Assembly: GCA_947466165.1 (NCBI GenBank)
Contig: CANIDW010000039.1
Location: 1-9,193 of the forward strand
Direction of reading: 5' to 3'
Source of the DNA: Comamonadaceae bacterium
GTDB taxonomy: Bacteria; Pseudomonadota; Gammaproteobacteria; Burkholderiales; Burkholderiaceae_C
Length of the DNA stretch: 9,193 nucleotides
Numbering within the stretch: the first letter of the stretch is position 1; the number at the start of each line of letters is the position of its first letter. Made by a program: the position numbers and the translations under genes. Below, one piece after another: positions 1 to 6,959 of this stretch. The notes beneath the pieces are model-generated. The model made no database searches. It saw only the letters and a list, made by a program, of their open reading frames with translations, and had not been told where the DNA came from.

Positions 1-816
1 CGTGTGCATCAGCATGAAGCAACCGGTGCCGTAGGTGTTTTTCGCCATGCCGGCTGAAAAGCAGGCCTGGCCGAAAAGCGCACTTTGCTGGTCGCCCGCG
101 ATGCCGCCAATCGGCACGGCCGAACCCAGCAGTTCGGGCACAGTCTGCCCGTATTGCGCACTCGAAGGCAGCACGGCCGGCATCAGGCTGGGCGGAATGT
201 CCAGCAGTGTCATCAGCTCGGCGTCCCAGGTGTTGCTGTGCACGTTAAAGAGCATGGTGCGCGAAGCGTTGCTCACGTCGGTGGCGTGAACGGCGCCACC
301 CGTGAGCTGCCACAGGAGCCAACTGTCGATGGTGCCGAAAGCCAGTTCGCCGCGCTCGGCTTGTTGCCGCGCCCCTGGCACGTTATCGAGCAGCCATTTG
401 AGTTTGCTGCCTGAAAAATAGGCGTCGATCAGCAAACCGGTTTTTTGCTGAATCAAGGCTGCCCGGCCGTCAGCGCGCAAGGCGGCGCACGTGCTTTCCG
501 CCCGCCGGTCCTGCCAGACGATGGCGTGATGCACTGCTTGGCCTGTGCGGCGGTTCCACAGCACCGTGGTCTCGCGCTGGTTGGTAATGCCGATGGCGTG
601 GATGTCACGCGCCTGCAGGCCGGCTTTGGCGAGAGCTTGGCGGGCTGTCGCCAGTTGGTCCCGCCAGATCACCATCGGGTCGTGCTCGACCCAGCCGGGC
701 TTGGGGAAAATCTGCGGCAGCTCCTGCTGGGCCATGGCCACGATGCGGCCCTGGACATCAAACACGATGCTGCGCGAGCTGGAAGTGCCTTGGTCGAGTG
801 CGAGCAGGTAAGTCAT
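1..816 (-). CDS. glpK: Glycerol kinase, N-terminal part (runs off the left edge)
   Basis: Cytoplasmic enzyme that phosphorylates glycerol with ATP to give sn-glycerol-3-phosphate, the first step of glycerol use. Read from the ATG at 816 down to base 1, the frame stays open for 272 codons, a little over half of the usual length of about 500 residues; the C-terminal half lies outside the window. The FGGY-kinase features are clear: [11 protein letters not shown] near residues 5-15 (phosphate-binding loop), PGWVEHDP around 40-47, NQRETT with Arg81-Glu82 (glycerol contacts), [11 protein letters not shown] from 131, [12 protein letters not shown] with the probable catalytic base Asp242, and [14 protein letters not shown] at 259-272. 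It is divergent from glpD, the next enzyme of the pathway. No good Shine-Dalgarno precedes the start: the only GAGG lies about 20 nt upstream. I kept this ATG because the protein begins exactly where family members do. No frameshift is seen. Confidence 0.96.
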   Translation of the reverse strand, partial: MTYLLALDQGTSSSRSIVFDVQGRIVAMAQQELPQIFPKPGWVEHDPMVIWRDQLATARQALAKAGLQARDIHAIGITNQRETTVLWNRRTGQAVHHAIVWQDRRAESTCAALRADGRAALIQQKTGLLIDAYFSGSKLKWLLDNVPGARQQAERGELAFGTIDSWLLWQLTGGAVHATDVSNASRTMLFNVHSNTWDAELMTLLDIPPSLMPAVLPSSAQYGQTVPELLGSAVPIGGIAGDQQSALFGQACFSAGMAKNTYGTGCFMLMHT

Positions 817-900
817 GGCGATGGCGGTTACAAAAAGCCTCAGCTTAGCGCGAAATTCACCGGCGCCAAGCAAGCCTGCCCGCGCGTGGAAAATAGGGGC
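817..900. promoter_or_regulatory. Divergent glpK-glpD intergenic region
   Basis: These 84 bp lie between the start codons of two divergent glycerol genes, so both promoters must be here or inside the opposing gene. I see no near-consensus sigma70 promoter on either strand. The plus strand has only weak TTACAA-like and CGAAAT-like elements. The minus strand has a weak TTGGCG followed 16 nt later by TAAGCT. A GGCGCC palindrome sits at 862-867, and TTTCGC reads on the minus strand near 848-855, faintly recalling a GlpR (DeoR-family) half-site. The regulatory role is inferred from position only. Confidence 0.4.
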
Positions 901-2508
901 ATGACCCTCGCGCCAACCCCAACTTTGCCGCCCGCCCTGCCACTGACCTGCCTGCGGGCTGATTTGCTGGCGCGTTTGGCTGCACCTCACACTTATGACC
1001 TGGCTGTGATCGGTGGCGGCGCCACCGGTCTGGGTGTGGCACTGGAGGCTGCTGCACAGGGGCACTCGGTGGTCTTGTTGGAGTCTCACGACTTTGCCAA
1101 AGGCACATCCTCACGCGCCACGAAGCTGGTGCACGGCGGCGTGCGCTACCTGGCCCAAGGAAATTTATCGCTGGTGCGAGAAGCGCTGCATGAGCGGGCG
1201 GTACTGCTCAAAAACGCGCCGCACATCGCCCGGCCCTTGGCGTTTGTCATGCCTTCCTATCGATTTTGGGAAGCGCCTTTTTATGGCTTGGGCTTGAAGA
1301 TCTACGACCTGCTGGCCGGTGCTGCCGGCTTGGGGCGTACGGAATTTTTGAGCCGTGCGCAAACACTTGACTTGATACCGGGCGCACAGCCGCAAGGCCT
1401 TAAAGGCGGCGTTAAATACTGGGACGGCCAGTTTGACGATGCGCGGTTGGCGCTGGCGCTGGCCAGAACGGCGGCGCTCAAGGGCGCGCTCCTGGTCAAC
1501 TACTGCCCGGTCACGGGCTTGATTCACGAGGGCGGGCAACTGGCCGGGCTGCATGCACGCGACCAGGAAAGCGGACGGACTTTCGAGATCCGGGCGCGCT
1601 GCATCGTCAATGCAGCGGGTGTCTGGGTGGACCAGTTGCGTCAACTCGACGCCCAGGCGGCCGGCTCGACGGCCACGCCCATGGTGGCGCCCAGCCAGGG
1701 CGTGCATCTGGTGGTGGACCAGTGCTTCTGGCCTGGCGATAACGCCTTGCTGGTGCCCAAAACCCGAGACGGGCGGGTGTTGTTTGCCGTGCCCTGGCTG
1801 GGCAAGCTTATTTTGGGTACCACCGATACGCCGCGCGAGGACCTGGCCCGCGAACCTCAAGCCTTTCAAGAAGAGGTTGACTTTATATTGCGCGAATCAG
1901 CGCGCTATCTGCGCCGTGCCCCGCAGGTCGCTGACGTGCGCAGTGTGTGGGTCGGGCTGCGTCCCCTGGTGCGTCCGCTGCAATCGGGCGACGGCAGTAC
2001 GCAGGGCTTGTCGCGGGAGCACACGGTTTTGGTCAGCCAGAGCGGCCTGGTCACTGTGACGGGCGGTAAATGGACAACCTACCGGGCGATGGCAGCGGAT
2101 GTGCTGGCGCATTGTCAGCAAGCCGGCCGTTTGCCGGCCGGCGCGCCATCGCCAACGGCCAGCCTGCCATTGGTCGGCGCCCAGGCCGGCACGCACAGCC
2201 TGACCCAAGCCCCCGGCTTGCACAGCTACGGCAGCGAAGCCGCGTACGTGCAAAGTCTGCCCGGTGCAGATCGCTGGCTGTGCCCGGGCCTGTCGCAGGC
2301 CATGGTCCGGTTTGCCGCACGCCATGAATACGCCCGCACGGTCGAGGACGTGCTGGCCAGGCGATCGCGGCTGCTTTTTCTGGACGCCCGCCTGGCCGAA
2401 TCCCTGGCGGACGACGTGGCTGGCGTTTTGCAGGAAGAAACGGGCGCAGACCCGGGTTTGGCGGAATTTCTGGCGATCAGCCGTCAATACCAGCGGCTGA
2501 CCGCCTGA
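901..2508 (+). CDS. glpD: FAD-dependent glycerol-3-phosphate dehydrogenase
   Basis: Membrane-associated flavoenzyme oxidising sn-glycerol-3-phosphate to dihydroxyacetone phosphate and reducing quinone. The protein is 535 residues, against about 500 for E. coli GlpD. The FAD-binding Rossmann motif [14 protein letters not shown] has its glycines at 38-43, and [24 protein letters not shown] follows. Later come GTTDTP (306-311), [11 protein letters not shown] with Arg354, and GGKWTTYR (388-395, Lys390), matching the substrate-site motifs GTTD, GVRPL and GGKLTTYR of E. coli GlpD. The last 120 or so residues fit the helical C-terminal cap. The ATG at 901 is the only sensible start: upstream the frame is merely the antisense of glpK plus intergenic DNA. 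It leaves an extension of about 30 residues before the FAD fold. The ribosome site is poor: AGGG lies almost against the ATG, and GGA at 888-890 is 10 nt away. Overall motif style is nearer the mitochondrial/GlpO-like branch than E. coli, an impression only. Confidence 0.95.
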   Translation: MTLAPTPTLPPALPLTCLRADLLARLAAPHTYDLAVIGGGATGLGVALEAAAQGHSVVLLESHDFAKGTSSRATKLVHGGVRYLAQGNLSLVREALHERAVLLKNAPHIARPLAFVMPSYRFWEAPFYGLGLKIYDLLAGAAGLGRTEFLSRAQTLDLIPGAQPQGLKGGVKYWDGQFDDARLALALARTAALKGALLVNYCPVTGLIHEGGQLAGLHARDQESGRTFEIRARCIVNAAGVWVDQLRQLDAQAAGSTATPMVAPSQGVHLVVDQCFWPGDNALLVPKTRDGRVLFAVPWLGKLILGTTDTPREDLAREPQAFQEEVDFILRESARYLRRAPQVADVRSVWVGLRPLVRPLQSGDGSTQGLSREHTVLVSQSGLVTVTGGKWTTYRAMAADVLAHCQQAGRLPAGAPSPTASLPLVGAQAGTHSLTQAPGLHSYGSEAAYVQSLPGADRWLCPGLSQAMVRFAARHEYARTVEDVLARRSRLLFLDARLAESLADDVAGVLQEETGADPGLAEFLAISRQYQRLTA

Positions 2509-2518
2509 GGTCAGCGGC
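2493..2518 (+). other. Stem-loop spanning the glpD stop codon
   Basis: GCTGACC (2496-2502) pairs perfectly with GGTCAGC (2509-2515) around a 6-nt loop that contains the TGA stop. Two further pairs form beyond one mismatch (G2493-C2518, C2494-G2517). No T-run follows, so it is not an intrinsic terminator by itself. It could stabilise the 3' end of glpD mRNA or be chance in GC-rich DNA. Confidence 0.3.
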
Positions 2519-2598
2519 CGCACAAGCGGGCGACCGAGTGTTGCAAAAATGAAACAAAAGGCCGCCCTTGCCGGATGCCCCTGAATTTTTTAAAAGCC

Positions 2599-2623
2599 GG
2601 CGGCACCCCTCCGCCTTTTTGTT
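2599..2623 (+). terminator. Probable rho-independent terminator of glpD
   Basis: GGCGG (2599-2603) and CCGCC (2611-2615) form a 5-bp all-GC stem around a 7-nt loop, followed at once by TTTTTGTTT (2616-2624). An A-run at 2592-2595 could extend pairing with the T-tract after a short bulge. It lies about 90 bp past the glpD stop and about 30 bp before the spc promoter, as expected if it insulates the ribosomal operon from glpD transcription. The short stem limits confidence. Confidence 0.6.
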
Positions 2624-2629
2624 TGGCAT

Positions 2630-2680
2630 AGAAAAAATTTCTACCCAGCCGTTGACGCAGGCTGAAAATGGGCTCATAAT
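2630..2680 (+). promoter_or_regulatory. Sigma70 promoter of the spc ribosomal-protein operon with A/T-rich upstream patch
   Basis: TTGACG at 2652-2657 and CATAAT at 2675-2680 are each one base from consensus, and the spacer is the optimal 17 bp. This predicts transcription starting near 2686-2688. An A/T-rich stretch at 2630-2640, roughly -57 to -47, sits where an alpha-CTD UP element would be. It is the only strong promoter I see in the window, and no other gene start lies between it and rplN. Confidence 0.82.
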
Positions 2681-2686
2681 CGAGGG

Positions 2687-2836
2687 CTTCGCTTCAAAAA
2701 GGCGTGGACTTCTGCCCAGCGGAAGCAGTGCAAGTGGTTTGCATTGTGGACGACGGGCCCAAGACTGACTGGCTGACGGATGGGCTCAATTTAGTTTGAG
2801 CAAGCTTGAAACCGGTGCAAGTTGGGACTAATTTAA
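2687..2836 (+). promoter_or_regulatory. Long structured 5' leader of the spc operon mRNA
   Basis: About 150 nt separate the predicted transcription start from the rplN ATG, far more than translation needs. The leader contains two abutting hairpins. The first is CTTCTGC (2709-2715) with GCGGAAG (2719-2725), loop CCA, one G-T wobble. The second is CAGTGCAA (2726-2733) with TTGCATTG (2739-2746), loop GTGGT, one wobble. A weaker third helix pairs 2755-2761 with 2781-2787 around a 19-nt loop. GTGCAAGT occurs at 2728-2735 and again at 2815-2822, beside the rplN Shine-Dalgarno GGGA (2824-2827). An autoregulatory role is plausible, since many ribosomal operons are feedback-controlled through mRNA leaders, but the ligand is unknown and it matches no leader family I recognise. 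Confidence 0.5.
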
Positions 2837-3205
2837 ATGATTCAAACGCAATCCAAACTCGATGTTGCTGACAACACGGGTGCCAAATCCGTGATGTGCA
2901 TCAAAGTGCTGGGCGGCTCCAAGCGCCGCTATGCCAGCGTAGGTGACGTCATCAAGGTGAGCATTAAAGAAGCCGCTCCACGTGGCCGCGTCAAAAAAGG
3001 CGAGGTTTACAGTGCCGTGGTCGTTCGCACCGCTAAGGGCATTCGCCGTGGCGATGGCTCTCTCGTCAAATTCGATGGCAACGCAGCAGTGTTGCTTAAC
3101 GCCAAGCTGGAGCCTATCGGCACCCGCATCTTCGGACCAGTGACGCGCGAGCTGCGCACTGAGAAGTTCATGAAGATCGTGTCCCTGGCCCCAGAAGTTC
3201 TATAA
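2837..3205 (+). CDS. rplN: 50S ribosomal protein L14
   Basis: Component of the large ribosomal subunit that binds 23S rRNA and takes part in the bridge to 16S rRNA at the subunit interface. The 122 residues compare with 123 in E. coli and align end to end, including [17 protein letters not shown], the [15 protein letters not shown] stretch, KGIRRGDGS, and the C-terminal [14 protein letters not shown] followed by [13 protein letters not shown]. The start is supported by GGGA at 2824-2827, 9 nt before the ATG. It is the first gene of the spc transcript here, placed behind a strong promoter and long leader; in E. coli rpsQ of the S10 operon lies directly upstream instead. The stop codon overlaps the Shine-Dalgarno of rplX, so translation of the two is probably coupled. 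Confidence 0.98.
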   Translation: MIQTQSKLDVADNTGAKSVMCIKVLGGSKRRYASVGDVIKVSIKEAAPRGRVKKGEVYSAVVVRTAKGIRRGDGSLVKFDGNAAVLLNAKLEPIGTRIFGPVTRELRTEKFMKIVSLAPEVL

Positions 3206-3214
3206 GGACACGCC

Positions 3215-3535
3215 ATGAACAAGATTCGCAAAGGCGACCAAGTCATCGTGATCGCAGGTCGCGACAAGGGTAAGCGTGGCGCTGTGGCGCAGCGCAAAGA
3301 CGAAAGCTACCTGATGGTGGATGGGGTCAACATGGTGAAAAAACACGCCAAGCCCAACCCCCTCAAAGGTATTGCCGGTGGCATTGTTGAGAAAAACATG
3401 CCGATTCACCAGTCCAACGTGGCCATTTTCAATGCCGCCACGGGCAAGGCGGATCGCGTTGGTATCAAGTTGTTGGCTGACGGCAAAAAAGTGCGCGTCT
3501 TCAAGTCCAGCGGCGACGAAATTAAGGCTGCATAA
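3215..3535 (+). CDS. rplX: 50S ribosomal protein L24
   Basis: Early-assembly protein of the large subunit that helps initiate 23S rRNA folding and sits near the exit of the nascent-peptide tunnel. The 106 residues compare with 104 in E. coli. A KOW RNA-binding motif occupies about residues 6-24 ([17 protein letters not shown]), and the conserved [15 protein letters not shown] segment follows near 36-50. AAGGA at 3204-3208 overlaps the rplN TAA and lies 6 nt before this ATG. rplE starts only 2 nt after its stop, with that gene's ribosome site inside the end of rplX. Confidence 0.98.
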   Translation: MNKIRKGDQVIVIAGRDKGKRGAVAQRKDESYLMVDGVNMVKKHAKPNPLKGIAGGIVEKNMPIHQSNVAIFNAATGKADRVGIKLLADGKKVRVFKSSGDEIKAA

Positions 3536-3537
3536 AC

Positions 3538-4077
3538 ATGCCACGCTTGCAAGATCAATTCCGCGAAAAAATCGCACCTGCCCTGATTGAAAAATTCGGC
3601 TACTCGTCGCCGATGCAGGTTCCCCGCATCACCAAGATCACGCTCAACATGGGTGTGAGCGAGGCGGTTGCCGACAAAAAAGTCATGGACAACGCCGTGG
3701 GCGACATGACCAAAATCGCCGGCCAGAAGCCTGTGGTCACCAAGGCCAAGAAAGCCATCGCCGGTTTCAAAATCCGCGAAGACTTGCCTATCGGCTGCAT
3801 GGTCACGCTGCGCGGCGTCAAGATGTATGAATTCCTCGACCGTTTCGTCACAGTGGCCCTGCCCCGTGTTCGTGACTTCCGTGGTATTTCCGGCCGGGCC
3901 TTTGACGGCCGCGGTAACTACAACATCGGCGTGAAAGAGCAGATTATTTTTCCTGAGATTGAGTACGACAAGGTCGACGCCTTGCGCGGTCTCAACATCA
4001 GCATCACCACGACGGCCAAGACCGATGAAGAGTGCAAGGCACTTCTCACCGCCTTCCGTTTTCCGTTCAAGAACTGA
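3538..4077 (+). CDS. rplE: 50S ribosomal protein L5
   Basis: Large-subunit protein that binds 5S rRNA, forms part of the central protuberance and contacts P-site tRNA. The length of 179 residues equals that of E. coli. Typical stretches are [16 protein letters not shown], the [16 protein letters not shown] motif, [19 protein letters not shown] and [16 protein letters not shown]. The ribosome site TAAGG (3523-3527) lies inside the rplX coding sequence, 10 nt before the ATG, and only AC separates the rplX stop from this start, suggesting translational coupling. In E. coli the S8 repressor binds the mRNA at the beginning of this gene; I could not convincingly identify an equivalent fold here. 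The TGA stop overlaps the rpsN ribosome site. Confidence 0.98.
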   Translation: MPRLQDQFREKIAPALIEKFGYSSPMQVPRITKITLNMGVSEAVADKKVMDNAVGDMTKIAGQKPVVTKAKKAIAGFKIREDLPIGCMVTLRGVKMYEFLDRFVTVALPRVRDFRGISGRAFDGRGNYNIGVKEQIIFPEIEYDKVDALRGLNISITTTAKTDEECKALLTAFRFPFKN

Positions 4078-4088
4078 AGGCGCAAGAG

Positions 4089-4394
4089 ATGGCAAAACAA
4101 GCTCTACTGCAACGTGAACTCAAGCGCGAAAAACTCGCGGCCAAGTTCGCCAAAAAATACGCAGAACTCAAGGCAACGTCCAACGACTTCAAGCGCACCG
4201 ATGACGAGCGCGCGCTGGCCCGCCTTGAACTTCAAAAATTGCCCCGCAATGCCAACCCGACTCGCCAGCGCAACCGCTGCTCGATCACGGGTCGTCCGCG
4301 CGGTACGTTCCGTCAATTCGGCCTGGCTCGCGCCAAGATCCGTGAACTGGCTTTTGCAGGTGATATCCCCGGTATCACCAAGGCAAGCTGGTAA
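4089..4394 (+). CDS. rpsN: 30S ribosomal protein S14 (zinc-free type)
   Basis: Small-subunit head protein binding 16S rRNA near the A site. The 101 residues match the long proteobacterial form. The conserved core [20 protein letters not shown] spans residues 62-81 and the C-terminus is GITKASW. There is only one cysteine (Cys64), so the four-cysteine zinc knuckle of the short S14 form is absent; this is the zinc-independent C- version. The frame is open upstream to 4032, but the ATG at 4089 gives the exact family N-terminus [10 protein letters not shown] and is preceded by GAAGG (4076-4080) at 8 nt spacing. That Shine-Dalgarno overlaps the rplE stop codon. Confidence 0.98.
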   Translation: MAKQALLQRELKREKLAAKFAKKYAELKATSNDFKRTDDERALARLELQKLPRNANPTRQRNRCSITGRPRGTFRQFGLARAKIRELAFAGDIPGITKASW

Positions 4395-4412
4395 GCACTA
4401 GGAGAACCACAA

Positions 4413-4808
4413 ATGAGCATGAGTGATCCTATCGCCGACATGTTGACGCGCATCCGCAATGCACAAATGGTTGAAAAAGCCGTTGTGCAGGTGCCGTCTT
4501 CCAAAGTCAAAGTCGCTATCGCCCAGGTCCTGAAAGATGAGGGCTACATTGATGGCTTCTCGGTCAAGGCCAACGACGGCAAGCCCCAACTTGAAATTGC
4601 CCTGAAGTACTACGCAGGCCGTCCCGTGATTGAGCGCATCGAGCGCGTCAGCCGCCCCGGTCTTCGTGTTTATAAAGGCCACGGTGCCATTCCTCAGGTC
4701 ATGAACGGCTTGGGTGTGGCGATCGTCACCACACCGCAGGGCGTGATGACTGACCGCAAAGCGCGCGCAACCGGCATCGGTGGCGAAGTTCTTTGCTACG
4801 TGGCTTAA
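4413..4808 (+). CDS. rpsH: 30S ribosomal protein S8
   Basis: Small-subunit protein that binds the central domain of 16S rRNA (helix 21) and is needed for platform assembly; in E. coli it is also the translational repressor of the spc operon. The 131 residues compare with 130 there. The N-terminus [16 protein letters not shown] is nearly identical to E. coli, and the C-terminal rRNA-binding segment ends [15 protein letters not shown]. The ribosome site AGGAG (4400-4404) stands 8 nt before the ATG. A second in-frame ATG lies two codons on, but the first matches the family and the spacing. If feedback by S8 exists here, its target would be in this same transcript. Confidence 0.98.
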   Translation: MSMSDPIADMLTRIRNAQMVEKAVVQVPSSKVKVAIAQVLKDEGYIDGFSVKANDGKPQLEIALKYYAGRPVIERIERVSRPGLRVYKGHGAIPQVMNGLGVAIVTTPQGVMTDRKARATGIGGEVLCYVA

Positions 4809-4829
4809 CGGACATTAGGAGTAACAAAA

Positions 4830-5363
4830 ATGTCTCGTGTAGCAAAAATGCCAGTCATCGTCCCAGCGGGCGTTGACGTTGTCTTCAAGGAAGACCACAT
4901 CAATGTCAAGGGCGCACTCGGCACCCTGGCACAAGCCCAAAACGTCTTGGTGACCATCACCAACCAGGCCGGCAAGCTGAGCTTCGCTCCTGCCAATGAT
5001 TCACGCGAAGCCAATGCCATGAGCGGCACCATGCGTCAACTTGTGAGCAACATGGTCACCGGTGTTACCAAGGGCTTTGAGAAAAAGCTCAACTTGGTTG
5101 GCGTGGGTTTCAAGGCTCAGGCGCAAGGCGCCAAGCTGAACCTGACGGTGGGCTACTCCCACCCTGTCGTTCTGGACATGCCGGCTGGCATCAAAGTCGA
5201 AACCCCGAGCCCGACGGAAGTCGTGATCAAAGGTTCTGACCGCCAGCGCGTTGGCCAGATCGCTGCTGAAGTTCGTGCGATTCGTCCACCCGAGCCTTAC
5301 AAGGGCAAGGGCATCCGTTATTCGGATGAGAAGATCACGATCAAAGAAACCAAGAAGAAATAA
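4830..5363 (+). CDS. rplF: 50S ribosomal protein L6
   Basis: Large-subunit protein near the sarcin-ricin loop and the factor-binding stalk base. The length of 177 residues equals E. coli L6. The two tandem L6 domains are visible: the first opens with [17 protein letters not shown], and the second covers roughly 83-170 with [13 protein letters not shown] and the L6 signature [14 protein letters not shown] near the C-terminus. AGGAG at 4817-4821 precedes the ATG by 8 nt. The stop TAA overlaps the AAGGAG ribosome site of rplR. Nothing unusual is seen. Confidence 0.98.
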   Translation: MSRVAKMPVIVPAGVDVVFKEDHINVKGALGTLAQAQNVLVTITNQAGKLSFAPANDSREANAMSGTMRQLVSNMVTGVTKGFEKKLNLVGVGFKAQAQGAKLNLTVGYSHPVVLDMPAGIKVETPSPTEVVIKGSDRQRVGQIAAEVRAIRPPEPYKGKGIRYSDEKITIKETKKK

Positions 5364-5374
5364 GGAGCTGCATC

Positions 5375-5740
5375 ATGTTGACCAAAAAAGAGCAGCGCCT
5401 TCGTCGTTCACGCCAGACTCGCATCCGCATTGCGACACAAGGTGTTGCGCGTCTGACGGTGAACCGCACCAATTTGCATATTTACGCCAGCGTCATCTCC
5501 GGCGACGGCTCCAAGATCCTGGCCGCTGCCTCCACGGCAGAAGTCGAAGTCCGCAAGGAAATCGGCGCGTCGGGCAAGGGCGGAAACGTTGCTGCTGCGC
5601 AGGCCATTGGCAAGCGCATTGCTCAAAAAGCAAAAGCAGCTGGTGTGGAAAAAGTAGCGTTTGACCGCGCTGGCTTCGCTTACCACGGCCGCGTCAAAGC
5701 GCTGGCCGAGGCTGCGCGTGAAGCCGGCCTGCAGTTCTAA
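5375..5740 (+). CDS. rplR: 50S ribosomal protein L18
   Basis: 5S rRNA-binding protein of the central protuberance, acting with L5 and L25. The 121 residues compare with 117 in E. coli. The Arg-rich N-terminal tail [19 protein letters not shown] is typical. The conserved segments [30 protein letters not shown] and [26 protein letters not shown] follow in order. AAGGAG (5362-5367), overlapping the rplF stop, is 7 nt from the ATG. The next gene, rpsE, begins 14 nt after the stop. Confidence 0.98.
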   Translation: MLTKKEQRLRRSRQTRIRIATQGVARLTVNRTNLHIYASVISGDGSKILAAASTAEVEVRKEIGASGKGGNVAAAQAIGKRIAQKAKAAGVEKVAFDRAGFAYHGRVKALAEAAREAGLQF

Positions 5741-5754
5741 GACTGGAATTAAGT

Positions 5755-6273
5755 ATGGCTAAGTTTCAAGCTAAATCAAACAACGACGCTCCGGACGATG
5801 GTCTGAAGGAAAAGATGATCGCGGTCAACCGCGTCACCAAAGTCGTTAAGGGTGGTCGTATTCTGGGTTTCGCAGCACTGACCGTGGTCGGTGATGGCGA
5901 AGGCCGCGTCGGCATGGGCAAAGGCAAGTCGAAAGAAGTGCCGGCAGCTGTGCAAAAGGCCATGGAAGAGGCCCGTCGCAATATGACCAAGGTCTCGCTC
6001 AAGAACGGCACCATCCATCACAACGTGTTCGGCCACCACGGTGCTGCCAACGTCATGATGGCACCGGCCCCTAAGGGTACCGGCATCATCGCCGGCGGCC
6101 CGATGCGCGCTGTCTTTGAAGTCATGGGCATCACCGACATCGTGGCCAAGAGCCATGGTTCGAGCAACCCCTACAACATGGTGCGCGCCACGATGGACGC
6201 TCTGAACAAATCGACCACGGCTGGCGACATTGCTGCCAAGCGTGGCAAAACAGTCGAAGACATCTTCGGCTAA
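5755..6273 (+). CDS. rpsE: 30S ribosomal protein S5
   Basis: Small-subunit protein lining the mRNA entry side, affecting decoding fidelity and, by its N-terminal loop, spectinomycin sensitivity. The 172 residues compare with 167 in E. coli. The double-stranded-RNA-binding-like N-terminal domain starts near residue 17 and includes [12 protein letters not shown] (24-35), the loop where spectinomycin-resistance changes arise in E. coli; it reads as wild-type here. [20 protein letters not shown] and the C-terminal domain motif [19 protein letters not shown] follow. The ribosome site is modest (TGGAA at 5744-5748, 6 nt before the ATG). Its stop overlaps the AAGG upstream of rpmD. Confidence 0.98.
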   Translation: MAKFQAKSNNDAPDDGLKEKMIAVNRVTKVVKGGRILGFAALTVVGDGEGRVGMGKGKSKEVPAAVQKAMEEARRNMTKVSLKNGTIHHNVFGHHGAANVMMAPAPKGTGIIAGGPMRAVFEVMGITDIVAKSHGSSNPYNMVRATMDALNKSTTAGDIAAKRGKTVEDIFG

Positions 6274-6285
6274 GGCGGAATGGTT

Positions 6286-6468
6286 ATGACGACAGAAAAC
6301 AAAATCAAGGTCCAACTGGTTAAAAGCCCGATTGGCACCAAGGAATCACACCGTGCCACGGTTCGTGGTTTGGGTTTGCGCGGCGTTAACAGCACCAGCG
6401 AACTCGAAGACACGCCCGCAGTGCGCGGCATGATCAACAAGATCAGTTATCTGGTCAAGATTCTGTAA
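6286..6468 (+). CDS. rpmD: 50S ribosomal protein L30
   Basis: Small large-subunit protein near 23S rRNA domain II. The 60 residues fit the usual length of about 59-60. [19 protein letters not shown], the conserved [13 protein letters not shown] region and the C-terminal [12 protein letters not shown] are characteristic. Two in-frame ATGs compete, at 6280 and 6286. I chose 6286 because AAGGCGGA (6272-6279) then lies 6 nt upstream, whereas the earlier ATG would touch it, and because the protein length then matches the family. The stop TAA overlaps the AAGGA site of rplO. Confidence 0.96.
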   Translation: MTTENKIKVQLVKSPIGTKESHRATVRGLGLRGVNSTSELEDTPAVRGMINKISYLVKIL

Positions 6469-6481
6469 GGACAGGTTCATC

Positions 6482-6913
6482 ATGGAACTCAACGCAATCA
6501 AGCCCGCCGATGGCGCCAAGCATGCCAAGCGCCGTGTCGGTCGCGGCATCGGCTCCGGCCTCGGCAAAACCGCCGGTCGTGGTCACAAAGGTCAAAAGTC
6601 CCGTTCGGGCGGCTACCACAAGGTCGGTTTCGAGGGCGGCCAGATGCCTTTGCAGCGCCGCTTGCCCAAGCGCGGTTTCAAGTCGCACCAACTGCAGTTC
6701 AATGCAGAAGTGACTTTGACTTCGCTCGAAGTGCTCGGCCTGGCCGAAGTCGATGTGCTGGCGCTCAAGACAGCCGGTCTGGTGGGCCAGATGGCAAAGA
6801 CCATCAAGGTTGTCAAGACCGGCGTGTTGACCAAAGCAGTCAAGCTCAACGGCATCGGCGCTACCGCCGGCGCCAAAGCAGCGATTGAAGCGGCTGGTGG
6901 TTCCGTCGCTTAA
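6482..6913 (+). CDS. rplO: 50S ribosomal protein L15
   Basis: Late-assembly large-subunit protein with a long basic N-terminal tail threading through 23S rRNA. The 143 residues compare with 144 in E. coli. The glycine- and basic-rich tail is clear: [20 protein letters not shown] at about 21-40, then SRSGG and [17 protein letters not shown]. The globular C-terminal domain ends [18 protein letters not shown] at 6467-6471 is 10 nt before the ATG and overlaps the rpmD stop. A 46-nt gap follows before secY; I see no terminator in it. Confidence 0.98.
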   Translation: MELNAIKPADGAKHAKRRVGRGIGSGLGKTAGRGHKGQKSRSGGYHKVGFEGGQMPLQRRLPKRGFKSHQLQFNAEVTLTSLEVLGLAEVDVLALKTAGLVGQMAKTIKVVKTGVLTKAVKLNGIGATAGAKAAIEAAGGSVA

Positions 6914-6959
6914 TTGCGCGAACAGTCCAACTTAGCAGCCTCCCAACGGATTACGATCA

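Noticed and set aside
845..867. GlpR-type operator between glpK and glpD
   Set aside because: Only a TTTCGC half-site and a GGCGCC palindrome are visible; there is no clear two-fold site, so it is not claimed as an operator.
445..900. Long in-frame extension upstream of the glpD ATG, giving a 687-residue frame
   Set aside because: Bases 445-816 are the codon-aligned antisense of glpK, whose protein is unmistakable; the extension has no GlpD similarity, and the family N-terminus fits the ATG at 901.
1165..1869. Minus-strand open frame of 234 codons inside glpD
   Set aside because: It is antisense to a strongly conserved gene, has no recognisable domain and a His/Arg/Gln-rich composition typical of a reverse-frame shadow in GC-rich DNA.
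1897..2523. Minus-strand open frame of 208 codons over the glpD 3' end
   Set aside because: Antisense shadow of glpD with low-complexity Arg/Gln/Ala content and no motif.
2568..2768. Plus-strand 66-codon frame between glpD and rplN
   Set aside because: It runs through the probable terminator, the promoter and the first leader hairpin, and has no convincing ribosome site or similarity.
3538..3600. Possible S8-binding repressor site at the start of rplE, as in E. coli
   Set aside because: TCAAT and ATTGA can pair across about 28 nt, but I could not reproduce the helix-21-like fold; the support is too weak by eye.
3406..4095. Minus-strand open frame of 229 codons over rplX and rplE
   Set aside because: Fully antisense to two certain ribosomal-protein genes, with no family resemblance.
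5776..6315. Minus-strand open frame of 179 codons over rpsE
   Set aside because: Antisense to rpsE, rich in His and Asp as expected from reversed codons; no independent support.
6280..6468. Start of rpmD at the earlier ATG (6280), giving 62 residues
   Set aside because: The ribosome site would abut the start codon; the ATG at 6286 has correct spacing and the family length.
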